A stretch of 33,604 bases of DNA from Gonium pectorale (Eukaryota; Chlorophyta; Chlorophyceae; Chlamydomonadales; Volvocaceae): contig LSYV01000059.1 in assembly GCA_001584585.1 (NCBI GenBank), positions 166,100 to 199,703 of the forward strand, in the 5' to 3' direction. Shown piece by piece: positions 11,032 through 20,913 of this stretch. The number at the start of each line of letters is the position of its first letter. Position 1 is the stretch's first letter. Made by a program: the position numbers and the translations under genes. A model generated the notes under the pieces. That model saw only the letters and a list, made by a program, of their open reading frames with translations, did no database searches and had not been told where the DNA came from.

Positions 11032-11250
11032 CCAAGAGGGGGCAGGCTGGTATTGAGGGGGCGTGGCGTGGGGGCGGTGGATGTGTGATTCAGGTGGGGG
11101 CCTGGGTATGTCTCCCATGGCTCCGCAGCCTCCCAGCCCATCCGTACGACCGCCCGAGCGGCTATGGCCAGTCCCAACCTACAGGGACTATGCCTATACA
11201 TACCCGGACATGTGGCCAAGAGGGGGCAGGCTGGTATTGAGGGGGCGTGG
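11032..11250. repeat. 35-bp direct repeat, 184 bases apart, at the gap edge
   Basis: Positions 11032-11066 and 11216-11250 are identical over 35 bases, beginning CCAAGAGGGGGCAGGCTGG. The first copy touches the gap, so the match may extend into it. This would fit a tandem array with a unit of about 184 bp that failed to assemble. Confidence 0.75.
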
Positions 11251-11553
11251 GCTTTGGTGCCGGTGCGTGTGCCAATACCCGGCCGGCAATTGTGGCTGGC
11301 ACAGTCTCCGATGCACCGATCTCGATGCAACATACGTTATTTATGTGAGCATCATCGCCGGTGCGCAGCTTTCGACGGAACGCTCGCGCCGATGGCGCCG
11401 ATGGAGGGGCGTTCCCTTGCGAAAAAGCTAAGCGTGTGCGAGTACGATGCGGGTAAGCTGCGGGCGCAGCTTTCAGCGTACGTAGCGTATTGTGCTCAAT
11501 TACGTTACTTCAGTAAATTAGGCTGTACAAACTGAAAAAGCTGAGCGAAGTTT

Positions 11554-11601
11554 CCACCAAGTTGGTGGCCACGACGTCCACCAAGGTGGTGGCCACCGAG
11601 T
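11554..11601. repeat. two tandem 24-bp units, each a small palindrome
   Basis: Units at 11554-11577 and 11578-11601 differ at a few bases. Each can fold on itself: CCACCAA-G-TTGGTGG in the first and CCACC-AAGGT-GGTGG in the second. The surrounding 11251-11751 holds nothing else I recognise. Confidence 0.6.
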
Positions 11602-11751
11602 ACCCCCGTTAGGTGGCGCCGGTCACATTGCGATCGTCCAGCACCTCCACAGCCACTCTAAACTTCGGCTTTAACTTTCAAAGTGACACTTATAACAACA
11701 AGTAGCGATTGCGACAAGTCGCGCAGGTGCAGGCGCAATATCGGGCCGGCC

Positions 11752-11924
11752 TCACGAAAGTCAGATTTAGCGAGCCCTGAGGGCCCCTAGGGCACCCTTT
11801 AGCATTAAGGTACTGATTGGAAGCGGTCCGGGCCGGTTCTGAGGGGTCGTAGGGTGCAGTTTGCGACCGTTGGCCCCGGTAACGGTCAACCGCCACCGAG
11901 TTGCACTCCCCTCTCCCCTGCCGG
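11752..11924 (-). repeat. right copy of the ~173-bp inverted repeat
   Basis: Reverse complement of the left copy at 9389-9565, about 98.8 percent identical over the aligned part. On the minus strand it carries the same short open frame. Outside and inside this copy the two loci are unrelated. Confidence 0.92.
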
Positions 11925-12378
11925 CAGCGCAGGCGGAACGACGGTGTCGTGAAGCAGTCTGTGGGGAATGCAGGTGTGTTGTGCGGACGCGTTGAATCCG
12001 CTGAAGAGCAGGAACCGGTGACTAGGTGCCGTTTACAAGGTATCATAGCACCGACCAGCCTTCTGCCAAGTTGAGTACAAGCGGCCCGGAACGCAACGAT
12101 ATGAAGGGTCGTACATATCCCCAGTAGGGGTATTGCGCACATATAAAAAGTGGCAAGAAAGAGTAACAGTACAACGGAACGGCCTATGAGGCCGCGTTGT
12201 TAATATGTAGTGGTACAGTCGTGGCAGGACAGAGCGAATGCACCTGACCAGCAGGGTCCTATGCAATTATGCACACCCGTCGGAACGGCGGCCATACGGA
12301 GCGCATGAGACTGGCAGCACTGCAGTGGTGGTATTGCATGGACCGGCCAGTTGGTGTGAGGTGCCGTACGCTTGCGAA
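11925..12378. other. no gene recognised
   Basis: Nothing convincing on either strand. A TATAAAAAG string at about 12141-12149 (plus) looks TATA-like, but no plus-strand gene follows. This stretch would hold the 3' flank of the minus-strand pseudogene that ends at 12379. Confidence 0.4.
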
Positions 12379-13901
12379 TCAAGGCGCATTAGGCCCGAGG
12401 CGAATGACGCTGTGACCCCAGAGCACGCGTCCAGTCCATGCCGGGCGCGCGTGGGCACTGAGGCACAGGAGCAGGGATGCCGACACCTCATCCGGCACGA
12501 CACCCTCACGCCGGCGGCAAGCTGGCGAATCCCACCAGTACCGCGCCAGAATGGTCAGGACACTGAGTACGCCCGCAGTGGCGTCCGAGGCACAGCGCAA
12601 GAAGACGGCATTTCCACCCATGCTGTCGCCTGCGGCATGGTGGTCTAGTGAGGCCGGCGGCGCCAGTGTGTGCTCCAGCGGAGCGATGGTGGTGTGTTGT
12701 CCCGGGATGCCCCAGCCTCGGGCGGCGTACTTGCGCATGCGGTGGATGTGGCGCGCCAGCGGCTCCTCGTCACTTTGAAGGATTATAGCCACCTACCCAT
12801 GCAGGATGGCAGTCAGGCAGCTGCATCGGGCAGGAGGGATAGGCGAGGGTGGCAGTATATGGTATGAAGTGGACGGCGGTTGAAGGAGAGTAGGAAGTAT
12901 GTTGGGCTGAAGGGGCGCGGCTAGTGATGGAGGGTGGGTGTGAGTGTGCGCATTGGTTGTGAATGGCAAGGGACGGCGGAGGGGGGCAAAGTGCGGAGTG
13001 CATGAGGGCGCAGATGTGGTTCAGCGGTGATAGTGGAGGTCGTGGTGACGTACCGGTGGGTGAGGAAGATGATGCCCTCGGTGTTTGCGAATGCCATGCA
13101 GGCGCACATGTCAAAAAGTCTGACGACCTCATGTGGGCTGGCGTAGCGGCGCAGGCATAGCTGGAGTCGGGCGTGACGGCCGTCCAGACCGGAGGGGTCT
13201 CCATTCACTGTGTGAGGGGGAGTGCGATTCGAAGGGCGCAACATGGTTATTGGTTGCTAGTAGGCCGGCGGTGGGTTGGGAGGTTCCGGCAGAGGACTAG
13301 GAAAAGGAGGCAGGAGCGTGCGGCGGCCATTGGTGGGCCGCTTATTGCATGAGAGAACGGCGAGGAACGTTCACGTGGGAGATGAGCAGAGGGTGCAAGC
13401 AGTGGAACGTGTACGGCGCAACGCACGGGGAGCATACCTGTCTTTAGTCCAGCGACGGTGATGGTGAGGGTGCGCTCGGTGATGAGGAGATCGCCAACAA
13501 GGACACAGTGTCACTGGAGGGCTCGTATGATGCGGGTGAGGACGGTCATGAATGCGCTGATGGAGACGGCGTCATGAATGAAGATGTCGACGTCTTGTGT
13601 GGCGGAGTTGGGTCGATGTAGCGGTGGGACGAGCAGGCTGGCTACAGCACCGCCAGCGACGATGATGCCACCGTGGCCGCACAGGTCGTCCGCCAAACGG
13701 CTGTTTTGCTGGCAGCGGTGCAGGATATCAAGCACGTAGCCTGTTTGTAGACATCAGCATGTGGGAGACTGCTGTTCCCCACTGTGCGGCGGAGCGGACG
13801 TGCTGAGGAAGGGGCCGGTTATCAGCACGGGCCTCATCAAGCGTGCGTTGGGTGCGGCGGCTGTCCAGAGGAAACACAAGGTCGCGGGGCACGGGGACGC
13901 A
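12379..13901 (-). pseudogene. broken gene for a GG-x(n)-DVDIFI / SPxEVxxxFD / KYAxRG family protein
   Basis: Three minus-strand blocks join in phase: about 13901-13438, 13207-13054 (GT-AG intron 13437-13208) and 12772-12379 (intron 13053-12773), ending in TGA. Block one holds FPLDSRRTQRTLDEARADNR, then GGIIVAGGAVASLL and DVDIFIHD, like a nucleotidyltransferase-fold pocket. Block two holds LRRYASPHEVVRLFD. Block three opens with HRMRKYAARGW. From memory, this order of motifs occurs in proteins of giant DNA viruses and some protists and fungi, whose function I do not know. Two lesions are visible. A one-base frameshift near 13738 shifts the frame just before YVLDILHRC, and an in-frame TGA at 13511-13513 has sensible coding sequence on both sides. 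A TAA at 13902-13904 bounds the upstream frame, and I could not find the true start. A decayed or misassembled gene fits best. Confidence 0.6.
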
Positions 13902-14568
13902 TTAGTGGCGCCTGCCGCGCGGGCTTTAGAGGTGTTGCCGGCTGCAACACGGTCGGCCATGCAGGCGGCCATGTGGTCGATGGCGACCATGTTGGAGGAC
14001 ATTGCAAGACGGTAGCAAGTCATCTGACATCCGCAGACATCTGACACACGCACCAACGCATCTCCAACCGAAGCCATCAAGCGCTGTGTTCGATCTGCGG
14101 TGTGCGATGGACGGCGGGCCCGCGCTCGCCGCGTCAGTTCCTTGCTTCAACGTTACTTAGCTTACGGACGCATCTTCATCTTTGCAGCATTGGAGCAGCG
14201 CTCGAAGTTCTATTGCGCTGCGCACCACATACTGGGCGCGGCCACTCAGGCCCACTCGCTGCTTCACAAGCTGTGGCGCTGCCACTGATGTCCTGGACCA
14301 CTTCTTCAACATATCCAGGCATTGAGGCCTTGACTTTTCCGGAAACAGAGTACAGATCACGTCGACAGCTGCCACCACGGCATATCGCTTCGCGGTTACA
14401 ACCAGGTCGTCCATTTCATTGCTGTTGAAGTGCCGCTTTGGTACCTGCGATCGTCGGGAGGCACGCTTCACGTTCGACCGTTGTTTCTGTTGCCTTTTGT
14501 CCGGCAGGGAAGCTGCCGGGAATCTCCAGACTTGGTGTAGCGATGGGCTGCTTAACCAATCGCGCCCA
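13902..14568. other. unassigned; one 104-codon minus frame
   Basis: A minus-strand frame at 14471-14157 (MKRASRRSQVPKRHF to KDEDASVS) has mixed, protein-like composition and could be an upstream exon of the neighbouring pseudogene. No splice link or family supports that. Nothing else is recognised. Confidence 0.25.
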
Positions 14569-15220
14569 TGCTCTATGCGGAAGCCATGGAAGGGCCAAAC
14601 GCGGCTGAGTGGCAGTCAGCCTTTTGTGATGAGACTGCCACCCAGCATACGAACGGCACCTAGCAGCTGGAGAAGCTGCCGCCAGGCCAGCGCACGCTGA
14701 AGACTCGGTGGGTCTACAAAACCAAGCGCGCTGCAAACGACTCGATCGAACGGTTTAAAGCTCGGCTCGTCGCCAATGGCTGTGCGCAGCGGGAGGGCGT
14801 AGATTACGGGAACGTATTTGAGCCGCCCACCACGCGCTACACGTCGCTGCGCGCCCTGCTGGCGGTTACGGCGGCTCGAGACCTCGAGCAACACCAGCTA
14901 GACGTCAAGACAGCCTTTCTCAACGAGGAACAGGAAGAGGAAATCTGAATTTAGCAACCAGATGGGTTCGGGAACGGCGATCCCCAGATGGCCTCCCGCC
15001 TGCTGAAGTCGTTGTATGGGTTCGAGCAGGCGCCCCGCGCGCTGCTGGTACGAGAAGCTGGCGGCGGAGCTCGCGGGCCTGGGTTGGCGGCGCGCCTGGG
15101 TTGATTGGCGGCGCGCCTGGGTTGGCGGCGGATGCAGCGCTGTTCGTGCGGCAGGGTGCCGCAGGGCCGACGCATGCGAGGGTCCACGTCGACGACCTGC
15201 TGCCGCTGCTGGTTTTTTCT
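14569..15220 (+). mobile_element. Ty1/copia reverse transcriptase fragment, heavily broken
   Basis: The plus strand reads through the copia RT domain: EAMEGPNAAEWQSAF, KTRWVYKTKR, ERFKARLVANGCAQREGVDY, QLDVKTAFLNEE, QPDGFG, LLKSLYGFEQAPRA, and the catalytic VHVDDLL near 15190-15210. Stops interrupt it at 14661-14663 (TAG), 14946-14948 (TGA) and 14952-14954 (TAG). A frameshift follows APRA near 15045, and a short tandem duplication of a TTGGCGGCGCGCCTGGG unit sits at 15083-15130. The piece is on the opposite strand from the copia fragment at 8205-8690, so the two are probably separate insertions. RNase H, integrase and LTRs are not seen. Confidence 0.88.
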
Positions 15221-16618
15221 GTGGAAAGGTTACAGGCGTAGACTACTGGAGGGACATATAGCCCGCCCGTATTGAGAACCACCGAAACCCTGTCCTAGCT
15301 AACTACAGCGCACCACGGCACCCAAGACCAAACACCGATGGCGCACGCAAGAAGAGAAGGAGCCCTGGTTGCTCTGGTGGGTTTCATTGATAGGCGACCG
15401 AGGGCTCTTCGGTGTTTGGACGAGCCGAAAGCGACTTGAGCTCCTGATGAAGGGTTCGGAGTAGCGTTTCATCCGGATGGGAGCATTATGTTGCACAATA
15501 GGGCAGGGTTCCTGCCAAAGGAACGCCCGCCGTTGATAAGGTGGGATCACAAGTTAAACATAACCTTGTATTACGACGGCGTTGGAGCCGCAGGCAGGCC
15601 GTTGATGTTCGGGGACCGGGCTTAATGTATGGTGATCCGGTGTGCGTGTCTTTCCGTCGATGGTATCCGGACACATTGGCATTTGAGGACATAGAATGTT
15701 GGTATATAATATTATGCAAAGATCAACTGTCTACGATTGCCTGGAGCTGTGAAGTTGCTATTATCGCGAGAAGGAGGGCTGCTGGGGCCCATGGGTCGGT
15801 TGGCACTTGGTGCATGTTTGTGCGTGTACTGATGCATATGTCTTGCGATCCATGGGGGTTGATCCCCGGTTGTGCACGCAGTACGTACGGCCGAACATAC
15901 AAACTACGCCCGATGGTGACCTGAGGTTGTTCTGGGCGACAACCTTTTCATATCCGTGGTAGGTGAGGGCGGAACGCTCTAGGGTGGCCGTCGCTATGGG
16001 CTCGGCTCCAGGGTGGCCTGTTTCGAGGGTGGCGGGCGCTCCAGAAAGCCCCATTTCCTATTAATATATATGAAGCGTGGTTTTGGTGGTGCACGAGAAA
16101 CTCTTTCTACTCACTCTACTACTGGGACCTGACTTCTACCTACAAGTGTGCCGGTCTGGGGACCGTCATTGCCCTTGCCTTATGCTGTGTAACTCTGATC
16201 GAGCAATCGATCGATCCCTGCCTCTCGGGGCCTTCTCTCAAGCACGGCACGAGCACCTGAGGCAGTGCGCAGTGCCGTGTTGCCTTTTTGCAAGTGCGCC
16301 CTTTCCCCTATACGTGCGTACGGCGTCAACGCTCAAGACTCAAGTTATCAAGCTACTTCAAGCTTCTTTCCACCTATTCCCTTTCACGTATCTTGGCTAT
16401 CTGACGGCTTGGGTATTGGTGGAAACGGAGAAGGCGTGGTTATACTATTTACGATCACTGCATTCCTCTGACAGTTTGGCGCTACGGGTCTTAGCTAGGA
16501 AGCGAATGGACCTCAGCTGAGGGCCTTACATACACACGCAGAACCAAAGAGACACGCTTGCCTGCTCGATGGCTGGCTGTGGCGAAGCCTGGCCATGACA
16601 GCGCCGAGCCAAAACCAT

Positions 16619-16713
16619 GTGCCAGCCGGCGCCATGGACGAGGGAAGTAGGCCGCTGCCCGACCTCGTGCGGGAAGCAACACGCCTGGGGATGGAAACGT
16701 GCCAGCCGGCGCC
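16619..16713. repeat. 15-bp direct repeat 80 bases apart
   Basis: GTGCCAGCCGGCGCC occurs at 16619-16633 and again at 16699-16713. Significance unknown. Confidence 0.6.
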
Positions 16714-16797
16714 GCAGCCAGAGCCCTCGTGGCGACACCTAGGGGATCACGCCTGACACCCTAGCTAGCGCTCCTTCGAGTTCCTGGCCTTCCCAGA

Positions 16798-16834
16798 AGC
16801 AGCAGGGTGGCCGTTCAGCCGCCACCCTGCTGCT
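16798..16834. repeat. perfect 14-bp hairpin
   Basis: AGCAGCAGGGTGGC (16798-16811) is followed by a 9-base loop and its exact reverse complement (16821-16834). The stem is GC-rich and would be stable in RNA from either strand. No T-run or gene end adjoins it, so a terminator role is unsupported. Confidence 0.75.
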
Positions 16835-19532
16835 GTTGGATGGGACACGACTTACGCAAGCTCCTGCTATGCTGTGCCGCCTGCGCCGGAAGGCCGGTCG
16901 GGCGTAGTTCTTGCTAACAGCCGTGCGCTCCTTGCTGGGCAGCCGTGAGTGCCTCCGCGTTGACGGGCGGAAGTTGATCGCCTCGCCCAAGCATCTTGCC
17001 GAACCAACGCCGCGCCTGAGCCAACATGCAGCGACAAGATCACTCATTACGCTCTCTGTAGCTGCTGACAGCAGTCGACCACCCGCTGGCAATACAGCAT
17101 GATGGTGATTAGAAAGACAGTACCAGCCGGCCAGGCTGACCTACCTGCTGCTCTTGACAAAAAGGTCTGGGTAGACTGAATCGTTACGCAAAATCACCTA
17201 ACCAGTCTGGTAACCCGTCTATATATGCACATGCCCGAGTAGTTACACGAGATCCGCCTCATTGAATCATAGTCCTTGCAGCGGACTCGAAGAATAATCT
17301 ACTGTGTTGACTTACCATACACAAACCACCGGAAGGCTAAGCAAATCGCATGCAAGCGCATGAGCAAACAACGAAAAGATGGCCAAAATGACGCGGACTT
17401 CAACAATCCAGCAAATAGCATTTTCTTTGTTGCCATAAACGGCCATAGCCCACCGCATGGAGCTAAACTGGCCATGCACACGCACGCACCGAACAAGCAG
17501 CCAGATAGCATCACGCTGTCCAGAACATACAGGACAGGCTAGTAAGACTGCTTATTACGAACTGTAGCTCATGAATGGGGCGCGGGCATGTGTGTATTAT
17601 TGCACGGCCAGGGCCGCCAGGGGCCAGGGGCGCTGCCCGCCCCAACGGCGACCACACCAACAAACTAAACAAAAAGCGAAGGGCGATACTGACCCACGGG
17701 CCCAAGGGACCCCCGTGAGCCCAGGACCTCAGACTCCATCCAAAACGCCGCATGCAAGGCAGCCAACTACCCGCCCCGTCTCAATCAGTGTGTGTGAGCA
17801 TGTGCATCTATCGACTCCTGCGCCTCGAAGAACGTATGTGTGCGTACATGCAACGGACGTGCATGCCTACTGCAGTGTGAAGTAAGGAAGCTGCCGTGAC
17901 GCTACCCGACAAGGGACCCGCTTGCAACGAGTGCCACAGCTTGCTTCGATGTCGTGATGAAGCGTGCTCCGTTCCAGCGCATCTTGGTCGTACTCAAGCC
18001 CATTTACAGCACATTATGTATACGCCGTTCATCGCTGCGCGAAGGAAGAGTAAAGTTTAGTTGGGTCTCCGCGTCGAAAAAAAAGAGAACCAGAAACGGG
18101 GAACGGTGGTTGTGCACAGCATACTTCGTTCGTAGTTCACTTGCAGTACTTGCAGCGGCGGGGAAATCAGGACGCTGTACACGCCACTCGCTTGTTGATT
18201 GATCGCCCAAAACCCGGCTGAACCATCCTCCCTCTATCTGCTCACCCGTATCATCACCGCCACCCTGCACTCAAAATTTGAGATTTGCACAGAATGGAGG
18301 GACGGAGAAGGTAGAGCAGTGCGGGCGTCAGTAGATAGAAAGCGCATGGGGACAAACACACTCATCTTGCACTTCACACAAAGAACTCTGGTCGCACACA
18401 TTGGGACGGAGCTGACAAGAACTAGCGCATGGACTTGACTCCTCACCAAGAACAGGGCTTAGTGTCAAATAAACCCTTCCGCGTGGTAAACGTCTAGGAC
18501 GCTTGCAAAACGTCCGCCATGTTCTGAACCAACCAGTTGTGGCAGTTCGCCAGATCGCCACTACCAGAAGCAGGCGGGTCGCACCTGCGGCTCCTCTATG
18601 CGGACTTGCGCACCGCATACGTACTGGCCCGATCCACAGAAGACCCAGGAAGTCCAGTCACCCCAGTACCTGCCAGCAGAGGACAACATGGACCACAACT
18701 AACTTAAGGCCACGAACGAAGCACTAGCGGGTTAGGGTACGTTGCATGTGGTGTGTGCAAACAGTGGCGGCGACCATGTCTTTCAAAAACGCAAGTGCCG
18801 TTGTGTGCAAGACGCCTTCCTCGCCGATTGCAGATGATGATGCAGGATCCCAACAGTAATGCAGCCCATACATTCGTATCGCGGAACTCACCCTACAGTG
18901 ATGCGGAACGGTTGGCAGAAGCCATAACGCAGTGTACGTACGAGTACGGCCGCGCCCAGCCAGGGTTCAAGACAAGGGGAATTGAACGAGAGTTTACTTC
19001 GTCACAGAAACCCACGCCGGATGGAGTTCAGCTCTTCTTTGCGTGTAGTCAAGCAGCGTTGCGCAAACATGTGTTGTTGCGTTCACGGGTTCAATCATGT
19101 GTTCTCACATGGCTAGGACCGAAAGCTGGCGCCGGGGACGTGTGTATGCGTGCGCGTGAATGAAGCTGGAATACATATGCGGCGCCCGCAATGGTTCAAT
19201 CCACCGCCAGGCGCGACGCCAACTTGTTGCAGTGGTGGCAATTGCGCATCCCCATGAATGAAACAGATATGACTGTTTTTGCTTGGGCTTCACGTGCACA
19301 GATAGTGATATGCATGCTTTTAGCGCCAGGAATTCGAGACATGCTACGCACCCGTATGAGGGCTCAGGATTGTCCCATCACTGCAATAAAACCTGCAAGC
19401 ATGGATAGAACGAACAGAAACCGCACAGGTTTGCATGCGCAAGCAGCAGGAGCGAAAGGGAGGGGGACGGCGGCAGCAGGAGAAGACCATGTAATAGCAC
19501 CGACCCCATCCTGAGCGTAGGTTACATACGCA

Positions 19533-20913
19533 TCATAATCTATCGTTGCAGCTGGATTATTATTGAATGTTTGCGAATTAGGCTAGGCGACCCATCTACC
19601 TCCAATACTCCAGATAGACCAGCACATACACGCGCCATAACAACGCGGATCACGGGAACACGGACGACGACAGCACCCCACACGCTCTACTCACTGGAGG
19701 GCATTCATCGCGGTGTCATCGCCACCGCCTTGGCTCCGTTCAATTCGACTACGGGCTCCGGTCACATAATGGTTACCTGGGCACGTGGACGGCCCGTACC
19801 AGCCTCCCCAGTACCTGCATAGCATAGACCAGCCCCACGTGGGTCCATTATTGGTACTGTCTGACGTGTTGAGGGGTATGCGCATGCATGCAGGTATATA
19901 TGTGCAGCAGGGCGCACAGGTACGATTGATGTAATGTGCAGCAGTGTTTCAGCCATGCAGATAGAGCTGGTGCAGATCGCGCTCTGGATCCCATACCTAC
20001 CCTGTTGATGACAGGATCCAAAGGGCCATCGTGGTAAACATGTAGCGCGCGATCATGTAGGAAGGCAGGCGTGGCAGGCAGCGCAGACAGCAGGGGCAAC
20101 AATAAGCGGCAAGGCGGAGGTATAAGCAATGAAGTGGTCGACAGTATCAGCAGCAGCCCGCACACACACACACACGCCTTTCACTAACAGTAAGATGTGT
20201 GATGCGCGTGAATTGTACATTGAGCAGATTTTGCTAGATCTGCGATGTTAAAGATCCTGGGTATGTCTTCCGCCTACCTATTCGAAGTGGGGGATACAGG
20301 CAACCCACCTTCCTCCACCATGACATTTCCTCCACCATAGCAGCCCAGCCTGTAACGCGCACAGTGGAAGTGAGCGGATTTGGCAAGGACAGTAACACTA
20401 AACCCTTTTCTACACATACGCAGTGCAGGTGATAACGATAGTGCATTTGTGATCGCATGTCCTGGATCAAACCGATGGAGGACACGTACGCCGTTTTATG
20501 TTTCAGCAAGATCAACGGGGATGACGGCAGTACATACCAACGCACATAAACACATTGCACATACACGCTGGCTTTCGCCACTATCGCACCTTATGCCATT
20601 AAGAGCCGTGTCATCTCCTCCTGGACTCTCCACACGGACCATCAGCCCAGTCACGGGCAGACCCTTCAGCGATGTGTGAGTGGTAGTGCTGCCGCAGTAG
20701 ACAATGTTCTGCGCGACGCAAGTAATTCTTGTTAACTTGGGGGTTCAGCAATCTGTACCTCTTTATATATGCACTGTGGCCGTGCATGGAGTGACCTGCA
20801 AGTAAGGCTCCCTCCCCGCACATATAGAAGATTCATGGCCACACAGTTTCAACGCACCTGGAGGCTACCCCAGTTGTGCATGCCCGTGAATTGCCAGCCG
20901 ACCATATTGTTAG
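19533..20913 (-). other. VMO-I (vitelline membrane outer layer) type domain at the C-terminus of the large gene
   Basis: Exons 20913-20858, 20708-20590, 20349-20309 and 19860-19695 join in phase. They give two copies of the VMO-I repeat pattern (aromatic start, Cys, then TG-x-RxE and GGDDTALN). First: WQFTGMHNWGSLQ, GLPVTGLMVRVESPGGDDTA, LNGIRLGC. Second: NNGPTWGW, CPGNHYVTGARSRIE, SQGGGDDTAMNAL. Animal VMO-I forms a three-fold beta-prism, so a third copy is missing or too diverged to see. After 19695 the simplest in-phase end is a short exon at 19551-19533 ending in TGA, directly after the expected Cys. The likely role is sugar binding or matrix assembly, by analogy only. Confidence 0.75.

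Larger units (their letters stand above)
15221..19532. other. about 4.3 kb without a recognised gene
   Basis: I found no protein family, splice-consistent gene or RNA gene on either strand. Base composition falls to about half GC and short words rich in TGCATG and TACGT become common. A plus frame at 16077-16520 (147 codons, Leu-rich) follows a TATTAATATATATGAAGC string and might be a decayed element. Its sequence matches nothing I know. Two small repeats are listed separately. Confidence 0.4.

Noticed and set aside
10266..11333. Long frames across 10266-11333 on both strands
   Set aside because: They are open only because of the N gap.
12138..12150. TATAAAAAG as a TATA box
   Set aside because: No plus-strand gene follows within several hundred bases.
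16077..16520. 147-codon Leu-rich plus frame as a gene or LTR
   Set aside because: No family match, no splice context, and no primer-binding site or paired LTR seen.
19980..20060. A minus-strand block (DGPLDPVINR) as an extra VMO-I exon
   Set aside because: It has a donor-like end but no usable acceptor for over 100 bases, and the neighbouring exons already join in phase without it.
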